Positions 45,177-54,884 of a stretch of DNA of 64,000 nucleotides are shown piece after piece. Each line of letters starts with the position of its first letter. Within the stretch, counting starts at the first letter, position 1. Source of the stretch: Micavibrio_A sp040381535 (GTDB lineage Bacteria > Pseudomonadota > Alphaproteobacteria > Micavibrionales > Micavibrionaceae); assembly GCA_040381535.1 (NCBI GenBank), contig JBEIHF010000003.1, positions 1-64,000 of the forward strand, written 5' to 3'. The notes under the pieces are model-generated. The model saw nothing but the letters and a program-made list of their open reading frames with translations. It ran no database searches and was not told the DNA's origin. The position numbers and the translations under genes are program-made.

Positions 45177-45725
45177 TCAGACCGTCATAATGTCTTTTTC
45201 TTTGTCGGACAGCATTGCGTCAATTTTTTGGATATGCGTGTCTGTGAGCTTTTGCACTTCGTCGGCCAGACGCTTGTTTTCATCTTCTCCCATCGTCTCT
45301 TTCAATTTTTTCAAAGATTCCATGCCATCGCGGCGGATATTTCGCACGGCGACACGGCCGGCTTCAGCGTAACCGCCTGCAACCTTCACCAATTCTTTAC
45401 GGCGCTCCTGATTAAGTTCGGGAACAGGCACGCGGACAAGGTTTCCATCGGCCTGCGGGTTCAAACCAAGGTTAGCATCACGAATGGCTTTCTCCACGGC
45501 TTTCACCGCGCCATTATCCCAGACCTGAACGGTGAGCAGACGCGGCTCGGGCACGGAAATGGAACCGACCTGAAGGATCGGCATACGCGATCCATATACT
45601 TCGACCGTAATCGTATCCAGCATAGCTGTGCTTGCGCGGCCCGTGCGCAGACCTGAAAATTCATGTTTCAGAGCGTCGACGCTCGCTTCCATACGCTTTT
45701 TATAATCTTCTTTGTTGAAAGACAT
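45177..45725 (-). CDS. frr: Ribosome-recycling factor
   Basis: Frr splits post-termination ribosomes together with EF-G. The 182-residue protein has the two-domain family pattern: EFSGLRTGRASTAMLD and VEVYGSRMPILQVGSISVPE, then IPxP-like VRVPVPELNQERRKELVKVA and AVRNIRRDGMESLKK. AGAAGGAGAG precedes the ATG. Confidence 0.97.
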   Translation of the reverse strand: MSFNKEDYKKRMEASVDALKHEFSGLRTGRASTAMLDTITVEVYGSRMPILQVGSISVPEPRLLTVQVWDNGAVKAVEKAIRDANLGLNPQADGNLVRVPVPELNQERRKELVKVAGGYAEAGRVAVRNIRRDGMESLKKLKETMGEDENKRLADEVQKLTDTHIQKIDAMLSDKEKDIMTV

Positions 45726-45745
45726 CTTTTCTCTCCTTCTTCTTA

Positions 45746-46495
45746 TTACTTGCTGGTAACCGTGGTGAATGTGCCTTCACCGGACATGACGAGGCGGAAA
45801 TTGCCCTCCTCGCGTACGTTAAAAATTATGATCGGGATGTTGTTTTCGCGCGCCAGAGAAATAGCCGTCGCATCCATCACGCGCAAGTCTTTCGTCAACA
45901 CATCCATATAGGTGACGGTTTCAAAACGCTTGGCGGACGGATCTTTCTTAGGGTCCGCCGTGTAAACGCCGTCCACTTTCGTGCCTTTGAAGATGGCGTT
46001 GCACGCCATTTCGGAAGCGCGCAGAGCTGCGGTGGTGTCGGACGTAAAATAAGGGTTGCCCGTTCCTGCGGCAAAGATAACAACGCGGCCTTTTTCCATG
46101 TGGCGCATCGCTTTGCGGCGGATATAGGGTTCGCAGATCGCGGACATCGGAATGGCCGACATCACGCGCGTTTCGACATTGAGTGTTTCAAGCGCGGATT
46201 GCAAAGCTAGGGCGTTGATGACAATGCCGAGCATCCCCATGTAATCGGCCTGGGTACGGTCCATGCCTTCTGCCGCACCCGATACGCCGCGGAAGATATT
46301 CCCTGCCCCGACGGATACGCAGACTTCCACGCCCATATCGATGACTTCTTTGATATCGCGCGCCACGCGGTTCAAGGTTTTGGAATCGAGACCGAATTCC
46401 TTTTCCCCCATCAGGACTTCGCCCGACATTTTCAAAAGGATACGCGGATAACGCGCTTTCTTGGAAAGTTCGGGCTTCTCTGCTGTGCTTGTCAT
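45746..46495 (-). CDS. pyrH: UMP kinase
   Basis: PyrH phosphorylates UMP to UDP, feeding PyrG. The 249-residue amino-acid-kinase-fold protein begins ILLKMSGEVLMGEKEFGLD and has GAGNIFRGVSGAAEGMDR, GTGNPYFTSDTTAALRASE and IIIFNVREEGNF. It is followed by frr after 20 bases, a conserved pair. Confidence 0.97.
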   Translation of the reverse strand: MTSTAEKPELSKKARYPRILLKMSGEVLMGEKEFGLDSKTLNRVARDIKEVIDMGVEVCVSVGAGNIFRGVSGAAEGMDRTQADYMGMLGIVINALALQSALETLNVETRVMSAIPMSAICEPYIRRKAMRHMEKGRVVIFAAGTGNPYFTSDTTAALRASEMACNAIFKGTKVDGVYTADPKKDPSAKRFETVTYMDVLTKDLRVMDATAISLARENNIPIIIFNVREEGNFRLVMSGEGTFTTVTSK

Positions 46496-46592
46496 AATTT
46501 AATGCTCTTTCTCAAACCACGTTAAAATACGGGAACTTGGGATGGCTGTCCACTGGCGAAGATGCTTAAAGCCATTACCCCCAACATGCAAG

Positions 46593-46629
46593 AAAAAGCC
46601 CCCGTTCCAAAAGGATACGAGGGCTTTTT
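46593..46629 (-). terminator. Intrinsic terminator after the DUF305 gene
   Basis: AAAAAGCCC (46593-46601) pairs with GGGCTTTTT (46621-46629), and the stem continues inward nearly perfectly with one bulge to a 4-base AAAA loop. It lies 18 bases beyond the DUF305 stop and separates that gene from pyrH, so pyrH needs its own promoter. Confidence 0.88.
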
Positions 46630-46647
46630 AAGCAACTTTTAGGACCA

Positions 46648-47439
46648 TCAATGGCCTGTATGACCATGGTCGTGGGCCTCTTTGGGTTTTGCGGACTGTT
46701 TATGAGCTGCATGCCCCCCGCCGTCGTGCCCACCGCCGTTTCCGCCATGGCTCATCCCTTCCATACCGTGGATCATGGATGAGTCGATCTTCACATCATC
46801 GGGATTGCCTGGATACAACCCTACAACTGCGTTCATGAAATCGATTTCCTGTTGCTGGTCGACAAAGATATCGAGGCACAATAGGCGTAGATATTTGTTT
46901 TCCGCAGTTGGCTTATCCAGGTATTCGCGGCACATATCAAGCGCACCCTGATGGTGAATGACCATGGCCTTGGCGAATTGAACATCACGCACAGAAACCG
47001 GACTTCTGCCCTTCGTCCAAGGACCGGGCATGGGTGCGCGTATAAAACGTTGCTTCTGCGCCAATCCCTTTTCTGCTATTTGGCGCCACTCGCGCTCACC
47101 TACGACAGGTCTGCCTACAAGCTCTTCCACGCGATCCAGCATACCGATTTCAAATGTCTGATTCTTGACGATACCACGTGCCAGCCGCTGAAGACCTTCA
47201 TTCGTCGCCTTGCCGCTCTTTAGATATTCATCCGACATCGTAAGCGCGCCCGCATGATGTGGGCGCATGCCTTTAATAAACCAAAGATCCGCTTCCTGTT
47301 CCGCTTTTCCCTGATTGGCAAACCACGGAGTGGTTACAGGTGGCTTACCGGGGTCATAGTCCGGCTCTACAGCAGCGAATGCAGGCGAAGTAAAAAAACC
47401 TAGAAGCAATAAAAAACAATAAAATAAATGATTTTTCAT
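46648..47439 (-). CDS. DUF305 family secreted protein with His/Gly-rich tail
   Basis: From ATG 47439, 7 bases after GGAGA, the protein is 263 residues with a signal peptide (FLLLLGFFTSPAFA). It contains two copies of the DUF305 core, marked by RPHHAGALTM and IHHQGALDM, ferritin-like helical repeats. The C-terminus is rich in His, Met and Gly (HGMEGMSHGG and AHDHGHTGH), suggesting copper or other metal binding in the periplasm; this is an inference. It is inserted between tsf and pyrH and has terminators on both sides, so it is an independent unit. Confidence 0.9.
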   Translation of the reverse strand: MKNHLFYCFLLLLGFFTSPAFAAVEPDYDPGKPPVTTPWFANQGKAEQEADLWFIKGMRPHHAGALTMSDEYLKSGKATNEGLQRLARGIVKNQTFEIGMLDRVEELVGRPVVGEREWRQIAEKGLAQKQRFIRAPMPGPWTKGRSPVSVRDVQFAKAMVIHHQGALDMCREYLDKPTAENKYLRLLCLDIFVDQQQEIDFMNAVVGLYPGNPDDVKIDSSMIHGMEGMSHGGNGGGHDGGGHAAHKQSAKPKEAHDHGHTGH

Positions 47440-47493
47440 GGGCGTCTCCTTGCAAAGAGAATCCACCCCGATCATGGCAGAATAAAGACAAAA

Positions 47494-47519
47494 AAAATCC
47501 CAGCGTGAGCCGGGATTTT
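47494..47519 (-). terminator. Intrinsic terminator of rpsB-tsf
   Basis: AAAATCCC (47494-47501) pairs with GGGATTTT (47512-47519) across a 10-base loop. On the minus strand a further run of T follows. It is 21 bases after the tsf stop. Confidence 0.9.
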
Positions 47520-47540
47520 GTACCTATCTGATATGCCTGA

Positions 47541-48461
47541 TTAGGCGCTTTTGGCTGTTGCGGCCACTTCAGCGGCGAAATCGACTTCTTCCTTCTCGAT
47601 GCCCTCGCCCAACTGGATACGGGCATAAGACGTGAGAGCGACAGGAGCGCCGATATCTTTGGCGACGTTTTCGAGCAGCTTGGAGATTTTCGTTTCACCA
47701 TCCATGACGAAGACTTGCTCAAGCAAGCAGATTTCTTCATAGAATTTGCGCATACGGCCATCGAGCATTTTCTCGACGATCTCCGGCGGCTTACCTTCGG
47801 CTTTCGCTTGTTCACGCAAAACATCTTTTTCGCGTTCCATCGTCGAAGCATCCACGTCTTCCTTCTTCAGGAATTTCGGAAAGGCGGCGGCGGCGTGCAT
47901 GGCGATTTGTTTGCCAAGCGCGGCGAGCTTTTCTTTATCGCCCGTAGATTCCAACGCGATCAAAACACCGATCTTGCCGAGGTTCGGCGCAACAGCGTTG
48001 TGCATGTAACCGACAACAACACCGTCATTGACCGACAATTTTGCCATACGGCGGATAGCCATATGTTCGCCGATTTTAGCGATTTTATCCGTGAGGTTCT
48101 CGGATACGGGTTTGCCGTTCAGGTCCGCGTTCAACAAACCTTGCAGGTCGTTTACGGATCCGGCCTTTTCTGTCACGGATTTCACGAAAGACTGGAATTC
48201 TTCGTTGCGGGCAACAAAGTCCGTTTCGGAGTTCACTTCGACGACCACGGCAGTTTTGCCGCTCGTTTTAATCGCGACCAGACCTTCTGCGGCTGTGCGC
48301 GAAGATTTCTTCTCGGCTTTGGACAGACCTTTTTTACGAAGCCAATCAACAGCGGCTTCGATATCGCCTTTATTTTCAACGAGAGCGTTTTTGGCATCCA
48401 TCATGCCTGCACCTGTTGTCTCGCGAAGTTGTTTAACCATGGATGCTGTGATTTCAGCCAT
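47541..48461 (-). CDS. tsf: Elongation factor Ts
   Basis: EF-Ts exchanges GDP for GTP on EF-Tu. The 306-residue protein begins ITASMVKQLRETTGAGMMDA, with the TDFVARNEEF motif that contacts EF-Tu, and the dimerisation and C-terminal modules EGKPPEIVEKMLDGRMRKF and EQVFVMDGETKISKLL. It is downstream of rpsB in the standard operon. Confidence 0.98.
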   Translation of the reverse strand: MAEITASMVKQLRETTGAGMMDAKNALVENKGDIEAAVDWLRKKGLSKAEKKSSRTAAEGLVAIKTSGKTAVVVEVNSETDFVARNEEFQSFVKSVTEKAGSVNDLQGLLNADLNGKPVSENLTDKIAKIGEHMAIRRMAKLSVNDGVVVGYMHNAVAPNLGKIGVLIALESTGDKEKLAALGKQIAMHAAAAFPKFLKKEDVDASTMEREKDVLREQAKAEGKPPEIVEKMLDGRMRKFYEEICLLEQVFVMDGETKISKLLENVAKDIGAPVALTSYARIQLGEGIEKEEVDFAAEVAATAKSA

Positions 48462-48538
48462 TTCTATATTCCTTATGTTTGGTTTGAAGGCATCCCCGCT
48501 TTTATACGCGGGAATGCATGATTTGGATGACGCTGTGA

Positions 48539-49360
48539 TTAAGCGGTCGCCGTTTTCAATTCAGAAGCGGCAACTTCACCCGGCGTCGGGCCTTCGGCTT
48601 CCGCTGCGACTTTCGGCGGCAATTTGACTTTTACGTCAACGGCAGCGCCGGCGTCTTTGCCGGATTTTCCGACTTCAGCCTGAATACCATCGAGGATAGC
48701 ATCTGCAACGAGGTCGCAGTACATTTCAATGGCGCGCAAGGCATCATCATTGCCGGGGATAGGGTAATCAATGCCTTTTGGCGAAGAATTCGAATCCAGA
48801 ATAGCAAAAACAGGAATTCCGAGTTTGTTGGCTTCTTGAACCGCGATGTCTTCTTTGTTCACGTCGATGATGAACAGAGCGTCAGGTTGACCGCCCATTT
48901 CCTTGATACCGCCGAGAGCGGTTTCCAGTTTTTCGCGCTCGCGCGTGATCATGAGGGTTTCTTTTTTCGTCAGGCCAGATGTCGGGTTGGCGAGCAATTG
49001 GTCAACTTCGCGCAGACGGGCGATGGAAACGGAAATGGTTTTCCAGTTCGTCATCATGCCGCCTAGCCAACGGTGGTTGACGTAGTACTGACCGCAACGT
49101 TTTGCAGCGTCGGCAACTTTGTCTTGTGCTTGGCGCTTCGTGCCGACGAACAAAACACGGCCGCCGTTGGCGACGATATCGCGCAGGGCTTTCAAAGACG
49201 TGTTCAGCATAGGAACGGTTTGTTGCAGGTCGAGAATGTGGATGCCGTTACGTACGCCGAAAATGTACGGGCGCATTTGAGGGTTCCAGCGGCGGGTGTG
49301 GTGTCCGAAGTGAACGCCTGCTTCGAGCAATTGGCGCATAGTAAATTGTGGCATAGCCAT
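48539..49360 (-). CDS. rpsB: 30S ribosomal protein S2
   Basis: S2 is needed for binding of S1 and mRNA to the small subunit. The 273-residue protein has QLLEAGVHFGHHTRRWNPQM at the start, HILDLQQTVPML, VNHRWLGGMMTNWKT and DALFIIDVNKEDIAVQEANK. AAAGGAG, 9 bases upstream, supports ATG 49360 over ATG 49354. An extended acidic/alanine-rich tail is present. Confidence 0.98.
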   Translation of the reverse strand: MAMPQFTMRQLLEAGVHFGHHTRRWNPQMRPYIFGVRNGIHILDLQQTVPMLNTSLKALRDIVANGGRVLFVGTKRQAQDKVADAAKRCGQYYVNHRWLGGMMTNWKTISVSIARLREVDQLLANPTSGLTKKETLMITREREKLETALGGIKEMGGQPDALFIIDVNKEDIAVQEANKLGIPVFAILDSNSSPKGIDYPIPGNDDALRAIEMYCDLVADAILDGIQAEVGKSGKDAGAAVDVKVKLPPKVAAEAEGPTPGEVAASELKTATA

Positions 49361-49483
49361 GGATATGGTCTCCTTTTTTATATCCGGTTATTTCCTCGGT
49401 AAGCCTTGGTTTTCAAGGGGTTAGCCTCTCAACACCGGTTTAGGAACTTACCTGTGAATTTGAAGCAACGTGCTTCTGGGCGG

Positions 49484-49513
49484 GTTTATGCCCCGTAGCC
49501 CGCAGAAATGCAA
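49484..49513 (-). promoter_or_regulatory. Putative rpsB-tsf promoter
   Basis: On the minus strand TTGCAT (49508-49513) and CATAAA (49485-49490) are 17 bases apart. This would give an rpsB leader of about 115 bases between 49478 and the start codon, long enough to hold regulatory RNA structure. No known leader motif is recognised. Confidence 0.45.
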
Positions 49514-49558
49514 GGGAAAACGGCTGGACAGGCTGTATATATTATGTAATTTATAACT

Positions 49559-50263
49559 ATGTTTAAAAGCTCGCGCTCTGGCCATGTGCCCATTATATTC
49601 AAATCTGAAAGCTTTCCGATAGAAAATGCCACGGACGAGATGAGAGCACTCATCACCGAGGAACGCAGGGTAACCGCCAGTGATCTTTGGCAAACCCACA
49701 ACACAATGACTATTCTCTACAATACGCCCGAAACGCTCCCGGAAGGTTCGGATTTGTTAGCCGCGAGAATTTCCGTACGGCGCGATCAAAGCAGAATTTT
49801 CATGGACGTGCTGGGAGATTTCATTCTGCCCGACCGCACCGAAACAGAAAACGTTTTAATCTCTTCCGAAAAGCTGCGTCTGGACCCGCTGATGCGTCTG
49901 ATGAAAGACTATGTGGAATACAACAGTGAGCAATCCGAAGTTATCAAAGCATTCACCGATGTCGGAAGCTATGCCCGCGCCGAAGGCGTGGATACGAAAC
50001 GTAACCTTCTCCATCTGGAGATGGGCAACGCCTTGCGCGAGCAATTGAAAGACAGATCCATCATGTTACCACGTCCCGAAACAGACGAAGGCTCTGTATC
50101 CATGCGCTATCTGAGCACCGCCTTGATGGTGCATATCATGCCGCCAAGAGTATTTGCCGACACAGAATTCATGTTCAGCAACGTCAAACCGAAATGGGAT
50201 TTCCGAGCTACAAAAGTTCCATCGGCAGGGCTTCATGGCGTTAACCCTTTCGAACCCAAATAA
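49559..50263 (+). CDS. Hypothetical orphan protein, 234 residues
   Basis: The protein (MFKSSRSGHVPIIFKSES...) is soluble and not recognised; it has no signal peptide or membrane segment. Upstream is a very AT-rich stretch with TATTAT at 49540-49545 and no Shine-Dalgarno sequence, suggesting a very short or absent leader. It stands alone between divergent rpsB and the convergent acyltransferase gene. Confidence 0.72.
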   Translation: MFKSSRSGHVPIIFKSESFPIENATDEMRALITEERRVTASDLWQTHNTMTILYNTPETLPEGSDLLAARISVRRDQSRIFMDVLGDFILPDRTETENVLISSEKLRLDPLMRLMKDYVEYNSEQSEVIKAFTDVGSYARAEGVDTKRNLLHLEMGNALREQLKDRSIMLPRPETDEGSVSMRYLSTALMVHIMPPRVFADTEFMFSNVKPKWDFRATKVPSAGLHGVNPFEPK

Positions 50264-50290
50264 AATCGAATAAAACGGCTAACCTCTGTT

Positions 50291-51415
50291 CTAAAACTGA
50301 CGATCGGCGATTGCATTCCCAATCTTTGAAGTCAGCTTTTCCACGGGCAAGAACATGAACGCCGCCAGATAGGAAATCAAAACCCCTGCTCCGCCGATCC
50401 ACAAAGCATCGGTAAATGTCGGCGCGGCAGGCAAACGCACAATCATCCACGACGTCACCGAAACCAGAACGGCCAAATGAACGAGATAAACGGGGAAAGA
50501 AAGCTTTCCTAGGAGTTGCGAAATTTTCATTTCAAAAAAATGGCTCAATGCTCTGTTCGTCTGCGCAACAAAAACAAAAACAAGTGCTAAGAGAATATGA
50601 AGCCTGTCTACCTGATCGCTCTGCGGACAAAATAATACATCCAACACAACAATCGTGACCAAAAGCAGCGGCCCAGCATATTGCCAAGATTTGCTTGCCC
50701 TAAGTTTTTCAAAAAACCCGTTCGTATGAAACAAAGAAAAAGCAATACCGAAGAAGAAACAGCTTATGAACGGCATGGGCGCAAGCGTTACAAAGCCCAG
50801 CAACAGGCAAACCACGACAGGGGTTACCAAAAATTTGTACAAGTATAAGAGCAAAAACACCAAAGCAGAGCCCAAAAGCTCGTATTTCATGGTCCACAAA
50901 AAGAAATTATAGTCACTGAAACTGACGAACGCATTGAACAACCCGTCCTTTAACATTCCTGCAAAACTCGGGTCTACATTTATAAACGAACCGAGCCAAT
51001 CCTGACGTCCGACAATTTCCGCTGCCTGCACATTCCAAACCAAATTGCATTTCATCAACACATACACAATCAAACAAGATGCCAGAACAGGGATGGCCAG
51101 ACGCGGGTAACGTTTGATCGCCATGCGGTTCAGAGATTCTTCGTTTCTTCTATGAATGTAGGGAATCGAAAGCGCCTGCCCCGACAAAATAAAGAAGGTA
51201 ACAACAGCGAATGGCCCGTTGGTCAGGAAATGGGCATAGTCCGCACGGAACACGGGATAAAGCCCCCCGAACAATTCATAAAAAAAATGGAAGAACACCA
51301 CGGAAAGCGCGGCCCATCCGCGCATGCCGTCCAAAACATGCAAACGGGTTTCTTGGGTGCTGTCGGGGGCAACATCATCTATAAAATATTTTTGAAAGGC
51401 ATCCTTTATTCCCAT
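50291..51415 (-). CDS. Acyltransferase family 3 membrane protein (OafA/YrhL-like)
   Basis: The 374-residue protein has about ten membrane segments. The family N-terminus is present: LDGMRGWAALSVVFFHFFYE, with the catalytic His, then FFILSGQALSIPYIHRRNEE and KRYPRLAIPVL. Such enzymes O-acetylate or acylate surface sugars; the target is unknown. It begins 3 bases after the dnaE stop and is probably co-transcribed with it. Confidence 0.9.
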   Translation of the reverse strand: MGIKDAFQKYFIDDVAPDSTQETRLHVLDGMRGWAALSVVFFHFFYELFGGLYPVFRADYAHFLTNGPFAVVTFFILSGQALSIPYIHRRNEESLNRMAIKRYPRLAIPVLASCLIVYVLMKCNLVWNVQAAEIVGRQDWLGSFINVDPSFAGMLKDGLFNAFVSFSDYNFFLWTMKYELLGSALVFLLLYLYKFLVTPVVVCLLLGFVTLAPMPFISCFFFGIAFSLFHTNGFFEKLRASKSWQYAGPLLLVTIVVLDVLFCPQSDQVDRLHILLALVFVFVAQTNRALSHFFEMKISQLLGKLSFPVYLVHLAVLVSVTSWMIVRLPAAPTFTDALWIGGAGVLISYLAAFMFLPVEKLTSKIGNAIADRQF

Positions 51416-51418
51416 GTG

Positions 51419-54400
51419 TCAACATTCGGCTATGCGTATGACGCCAGGGGTCGAACGGATAGCGGCTATAGCGGAGGGCGATAAACCCCACCGCCCTTTC
51501 AAATTAATCTCCGCCACCTGCCCGTCATTCATATAGGCAAAGACACTTACCTTTACGCCGCCCTTGCCTTCGATATTGATAAGGTCATGAATTTTCTTGA
51601 TCGGCGCGGCGGCATCGATATGCACGTTGAGTTCCGCCAATTTTTCTGCAAGCGTATCGTCAAGCGGCGTAATGATCTGGCCGAGGAGCCGTACTTGGTC
51701 ATCCTTCACATCAGCATCGCAGGTGAGCAGCAGCGCATTGCCGGGCTCGAGCAAAGACCGTGTCCGCGAAAGAGTTTCCGAAAAAATCATGACCTCAAAC
51801 ACGCCTGTGGCATCGGACATTTGCAAGAAAGCGAATTTATTGCCAGATTTCGCCGAAACCTTTTCGACTTTCTTTATAAGAATGCCCGCCATCTGCACGC
51901 GGTTTGACGGTTTGCGGTCCAGTTCTTCGCGCAGCCTCGTAAAAGGTACAATACGCATGCGCTCCAACTGTGCGGTTTTTGTGCCGAGCGGGTGCGAGGA
52001 AAGATAAAAACCAACCGCGTCGAATTCGTAACGGAGTTGTTCGAGGGCATCCCAGTTCGGCGTATCTTTTAAGGGCGGCAGGCTTTCTCCCTCATCCTTC
52101 GCATCACCGAACAAACTCACCTGTCCCGTTGCGCGCTCATCGGCCTGCGTTTGCGCATGACGGAGCAAGGTTTCCACATTTTCGTATAATTGCCCACGGT
52201 TGGGATAAAGGGAATCAAAAGCCCCTGCACAGGCCAATTGTTCGAACCCCTTTTTGTTGATGACCTTGGAATCAAGCCTGTTGACAAAATCAGGCAAAGA
52301 TTTGAACACGCCTTTAACCTTTCTGTCTTGCACCAATTTTTCCATGGAGCCATAACCGACCCCCTTCAGCGCGGCGAGCGCGTAAAGAATATTCCCCTCA
52401 TCTACCACGAACATCACGCCAGATTTGTTGATATCGGGTGGCAGGAGCTTCAAACCCATGCGGTCGATTTCCTGTTTGAACACGGCAAGCTTGTCGGTGT
52501 TGCCATAGTCGAGCGTCATAGACGCCGCCATAAATTCCACGGGGTAATTGGATTTGAGCCACGCGGTCTGATACGCAACAAGCGCATAGGCGGCGGCGTG
52601 TGATTTGTTAAAGCCGTAGCCTGCGAACTTTTCGATCTGGAGGAAAATATTTTCCGCCTGCTTCGCGGGAACGCCCGAATGCTCTTTCGCGCCTTGCACG
52701 AACATGGCTTGCTGCGCGTCCATTTCGGATTTGATCTTCTTACCCATGGCGCGGCGTAGCAAATCAGCGCCGCCGAGCGTGTAGCCCGACAAGATCTGCG
52801 CGGCCTGCATAACCTGTTCCTGATAAACCATGATGCCGTAGGTTTCCTCCAGCATCGGTTGCAATTTGGGGTGCAGATAATCCGCCTCTTCCTTGCCGTC
52901 TTTCACAGAAATATATTTCGGGATGTTGTCCATGGGACCGGGACGGTAAAGCGCGACAAGCGCGATGATATCCTCGAAACGGTTAGGTTTCATCCGCCGC
53001 AGTGTGTCTTTCATACCCGAACTTTCCAGCTGGAACACACCGATCGATTCACCATTTGCAATCATCTCGTAGGCTTTTTTATCATCGAGCGGGATTTGCA
53101 AAATATCGATGGCCTTGCCATGGACTTCTTCGATCAACTGCAATGTTTTTTGCACCACGGTCAGCGTTTTTAAACCGAGGAAGTCGAACTTCACCAAACC
53201 CGCTTGTTCGACATATTTCATGTTGAACTGCGTGACGGGCATATCGGAGCGCGGATCGCGGTATAGCGGCGAAAGCTTGTACAACGGCCTATCGGAAATC
53301 ACCACGCCCGCCGCATGGGTGGACGCGTGGCGGTACAGCCCTTCCAGTTGCAACGCTATATTGATGAGTTTCTGGCTCGTTTCATCCTGGTCGCGCATCG
53401 CGCGTAAATCTGCGTCGCCGTCGATGGCTTCTTGCAACGTCACGGGGTTTGCCGGATTGTTCGGAATCATTTTGGCAAGACGGTCTACCTGTCCGTAGGG
53501 CACCTGCAACACACGCCCTACATCGCGTACCGTGTTGCGTGCCTGCAGCTTACCAAACGTGATGATCTGCGCCACGCGATCCTTACCGTAACGTTGCTGG
53601 ACGTAACTTATCACCTCGTCGCGGCGGTCTTGACAAAAATCCACGTCGAAGTCTGGCATGGACACACGCTCAGGGTTCAAAAAACGCTCGAACAGCAAAT
53701 TAAATTGCAGTGGATCCAAGTCCGTAATAAGCAAGGCCCAAGCAACAACGGAACCCGCGCCGGAACCCCGCCCCGGCCCCACGGGAATCCCGTGTTCCTT
53801 TGCCCATTTGATAAAATCGGACACGATCAGGAAGTATCCGGGGAAACCCATCTGTTCGATCATCTGGAGCTCGTATTCCAGGCGTTCCTTGTAAGGCGTA
53901 TGGTCCTTATCTTTTGCAACATAGTTTTCAAGACGCCATTTAAGACCCTCACGCGCCTGCGCTTGCAATTCCTCTGATTCACCGCGCCCGCTCTCGGTTT
54001 TGAATGGCGGCAGAATGGGCTTGATGGCTTTAAGCAGGAAATAGCAACGCCTTGCAATAACGCCTGTATTGTTGATGGCCTCGGGCAGATCTTTAAACAT
54101 TTTCTCCATATCCTCGGCGGATTTGAAAAAATGGTGCTTGGTTACGCGGCGACGTTCAGTTTCGTTCACATAGCGGCCTTCGGCAATGCAAAGCAACGCA
54201 TCGTGCGCTTCGTGCATGGTCGGATCGAAAAAATAGCAATCGTTGGTCGCCACAAGCGGTATGTTTTCGGCATAGGCAAAATCGACAAGCGCATCTTCAG
54301 CCTGATTTTCGCGGTAATCTTCATGCCGTTGCAATTCTATATAAAAACGGTCGCCGAAAGTTTTGTGTAGAAATCTTAGTTTCGTCTGATCGACCACACC

Positions 54401-54787
54401 ATGCACAGGCCCGCCCGAAAGACAGATAATCTCCGCACTATTGTCCGCCACGGCCTCATATGTCGCAACGAAATCCTTACCGCCCGCGCCGCCCATATAT
54501 CCATCGGAAACCAGCTTGCATAAATTGTGATAACCTTGTTCGCTCTGCACCAGCAAAACAATCTGCGTGGCATCTTCCATAGTGATCTGCGCACCGATGA
54601 TGGGTTGAACACCCTCTTCCGCTGCCGCAAGCGCAAATTCAAGTGCACCAAACAAATTGTTCGTGTCCGTCACGGCAACCGCAGGCATGTCGTTGTATTT
54701 GCAACGCTTGACTAGATCCTTGATGCGGATCGCGCCTTCGGCGAGCGAATACGCAGAATGGACATGCAGGTGAATAAAAGGTTCCAT
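51419..54787 (-). CDS. dnaE: DNA polymerase III alpha subunit
   Basis: DnaE is the replicative polymerase. From ATG 54787 it is 1122 residues long. It has the PHP domain at the start (FIHLHVHSAYSLAEGAI), the palm catalytic aspartates in MPDFDVDFCQDRRDEVI, GRGSGAGSVVAWAL, the beta-clamp and fingers region, and a C-terminal OB-fold segment. The longer frame from 54859 lacks homology in its extra 24 residues. It is of the replicative DnaE1 type. Order dnaE-lolD-lolC-proS is alphaproteobacterial. Confidence 0.97.
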   Translation of the reverse strand: MEPFIHLHVHSAYSLAEGAIRIKDLVKRCKYNDMPAVAVTDTNNLFGALEFALAAAEEGVQPIIGAQITMEDATQIVLLVQSEQGYHNLCKLVSDGYMGGAGGKDFVATYEAVADNSAEIICLSGGPVHGVVDQTKLRFLHKTFGDRFYIELQRHEDYRENQAEDALVDFAYAENIPLVATNDCYFFDPTMHEAHDALLCIAEGRYVNETERRRVTKHHFFKSAEDMEKMFKDLPEAINNTGVIARRCYFLLKAIKPILPPFKTESGRGESEELQAQAREGLKWRLENYVAKDKDHTPYKERLEYELQMIEQMGFPGYFLIVSDFIKWAKEHGIPVGPGRGSGAGSVVAWALLITDLDPLQFNLLFERFLNPERVSMPDFDVDFCQDRRDEVISYVQQRYGKDRVAQIITFGKLQARNTVRDVGRVLQVPYGQVDRLAKMIPNNPANPVTLQEAIDGDADLRAMRDQDETSQKLINIALQLEGLYRHASTHAAGVVISDRPLYKLSPLYRDPRSDMPVTQFNMKYVEQAGLVKFDFLGLKTLTVVQKTLQLIEEVHGKAIDILQIPLDDKKAYEMIANGESIGVFQLESSGMKDTLRRMKPNRFEDIIALVALYRPGPMDNIPKYISVKDGKEEADYLHPKLQPMLEETYGIMVYQEQVMQAAQILSGYTLGGADLLRRAMGKKIKSEMDAQQAMFVQGAKEHSGVPAKQAENIFLQIEKFAGYGFNKSHAAAYALVAYQTAWLKSNYPVEFMAASMTLDYGNTDKLAVFKQEIDRMGLKLLPPDINKSGVMFVVDEGNILYALAALKGVGYGSMEKLVQDRKVKGVFKSLPDFVNRLDSKVINKKGFEQLACAGAFDSLYPNRGQLYENVETLLRHAQTQADERATGQVSLFGDAKDEGESLPPLKDTPNWDALEQLRYEFDAVGFYLSSHPLGTKTAQLERMRIVPFTRLREELDRKPSNRVQMAGILIKKVEKVSAKSGNKFAFLQMSDATGVFEVMIFSETLSRTRSLLEPGNALLLTCDADVKDDQVRLLGQIITPLDDTLAEKLAELNVHIDAAAPIKKIHDLINIEGKGGVKVSVFAYMNDGQVAEINLKGRWGLSPSAIAAIRSTPGVIRIAEC

Positions 54788-54852
54788 AGGCCGAGTATAA
54801 GGGTTTGGTTGGACCTTTAAACCGCCAAAGTCCGGTAATTCACAGATATTTA

Positions 54853-54880
54853 TTGACATAAGACCGATGTTGTTTATATG
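54853..54880 (+). promoter_or_regulatory. Promoter of the orphan gene at 54885
   Basis: A consensus TTGACA (54853-54858) is followed after 16 bases by TATATG (54875-54880). Transcription would start at about 54887, at the ATG of 54885, with no room for a ribosome-binding site. The alternative ATG at 54867 lies inside the promoter. Confidence 0.55.
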
Positions 54881-54884
54881 GGAT

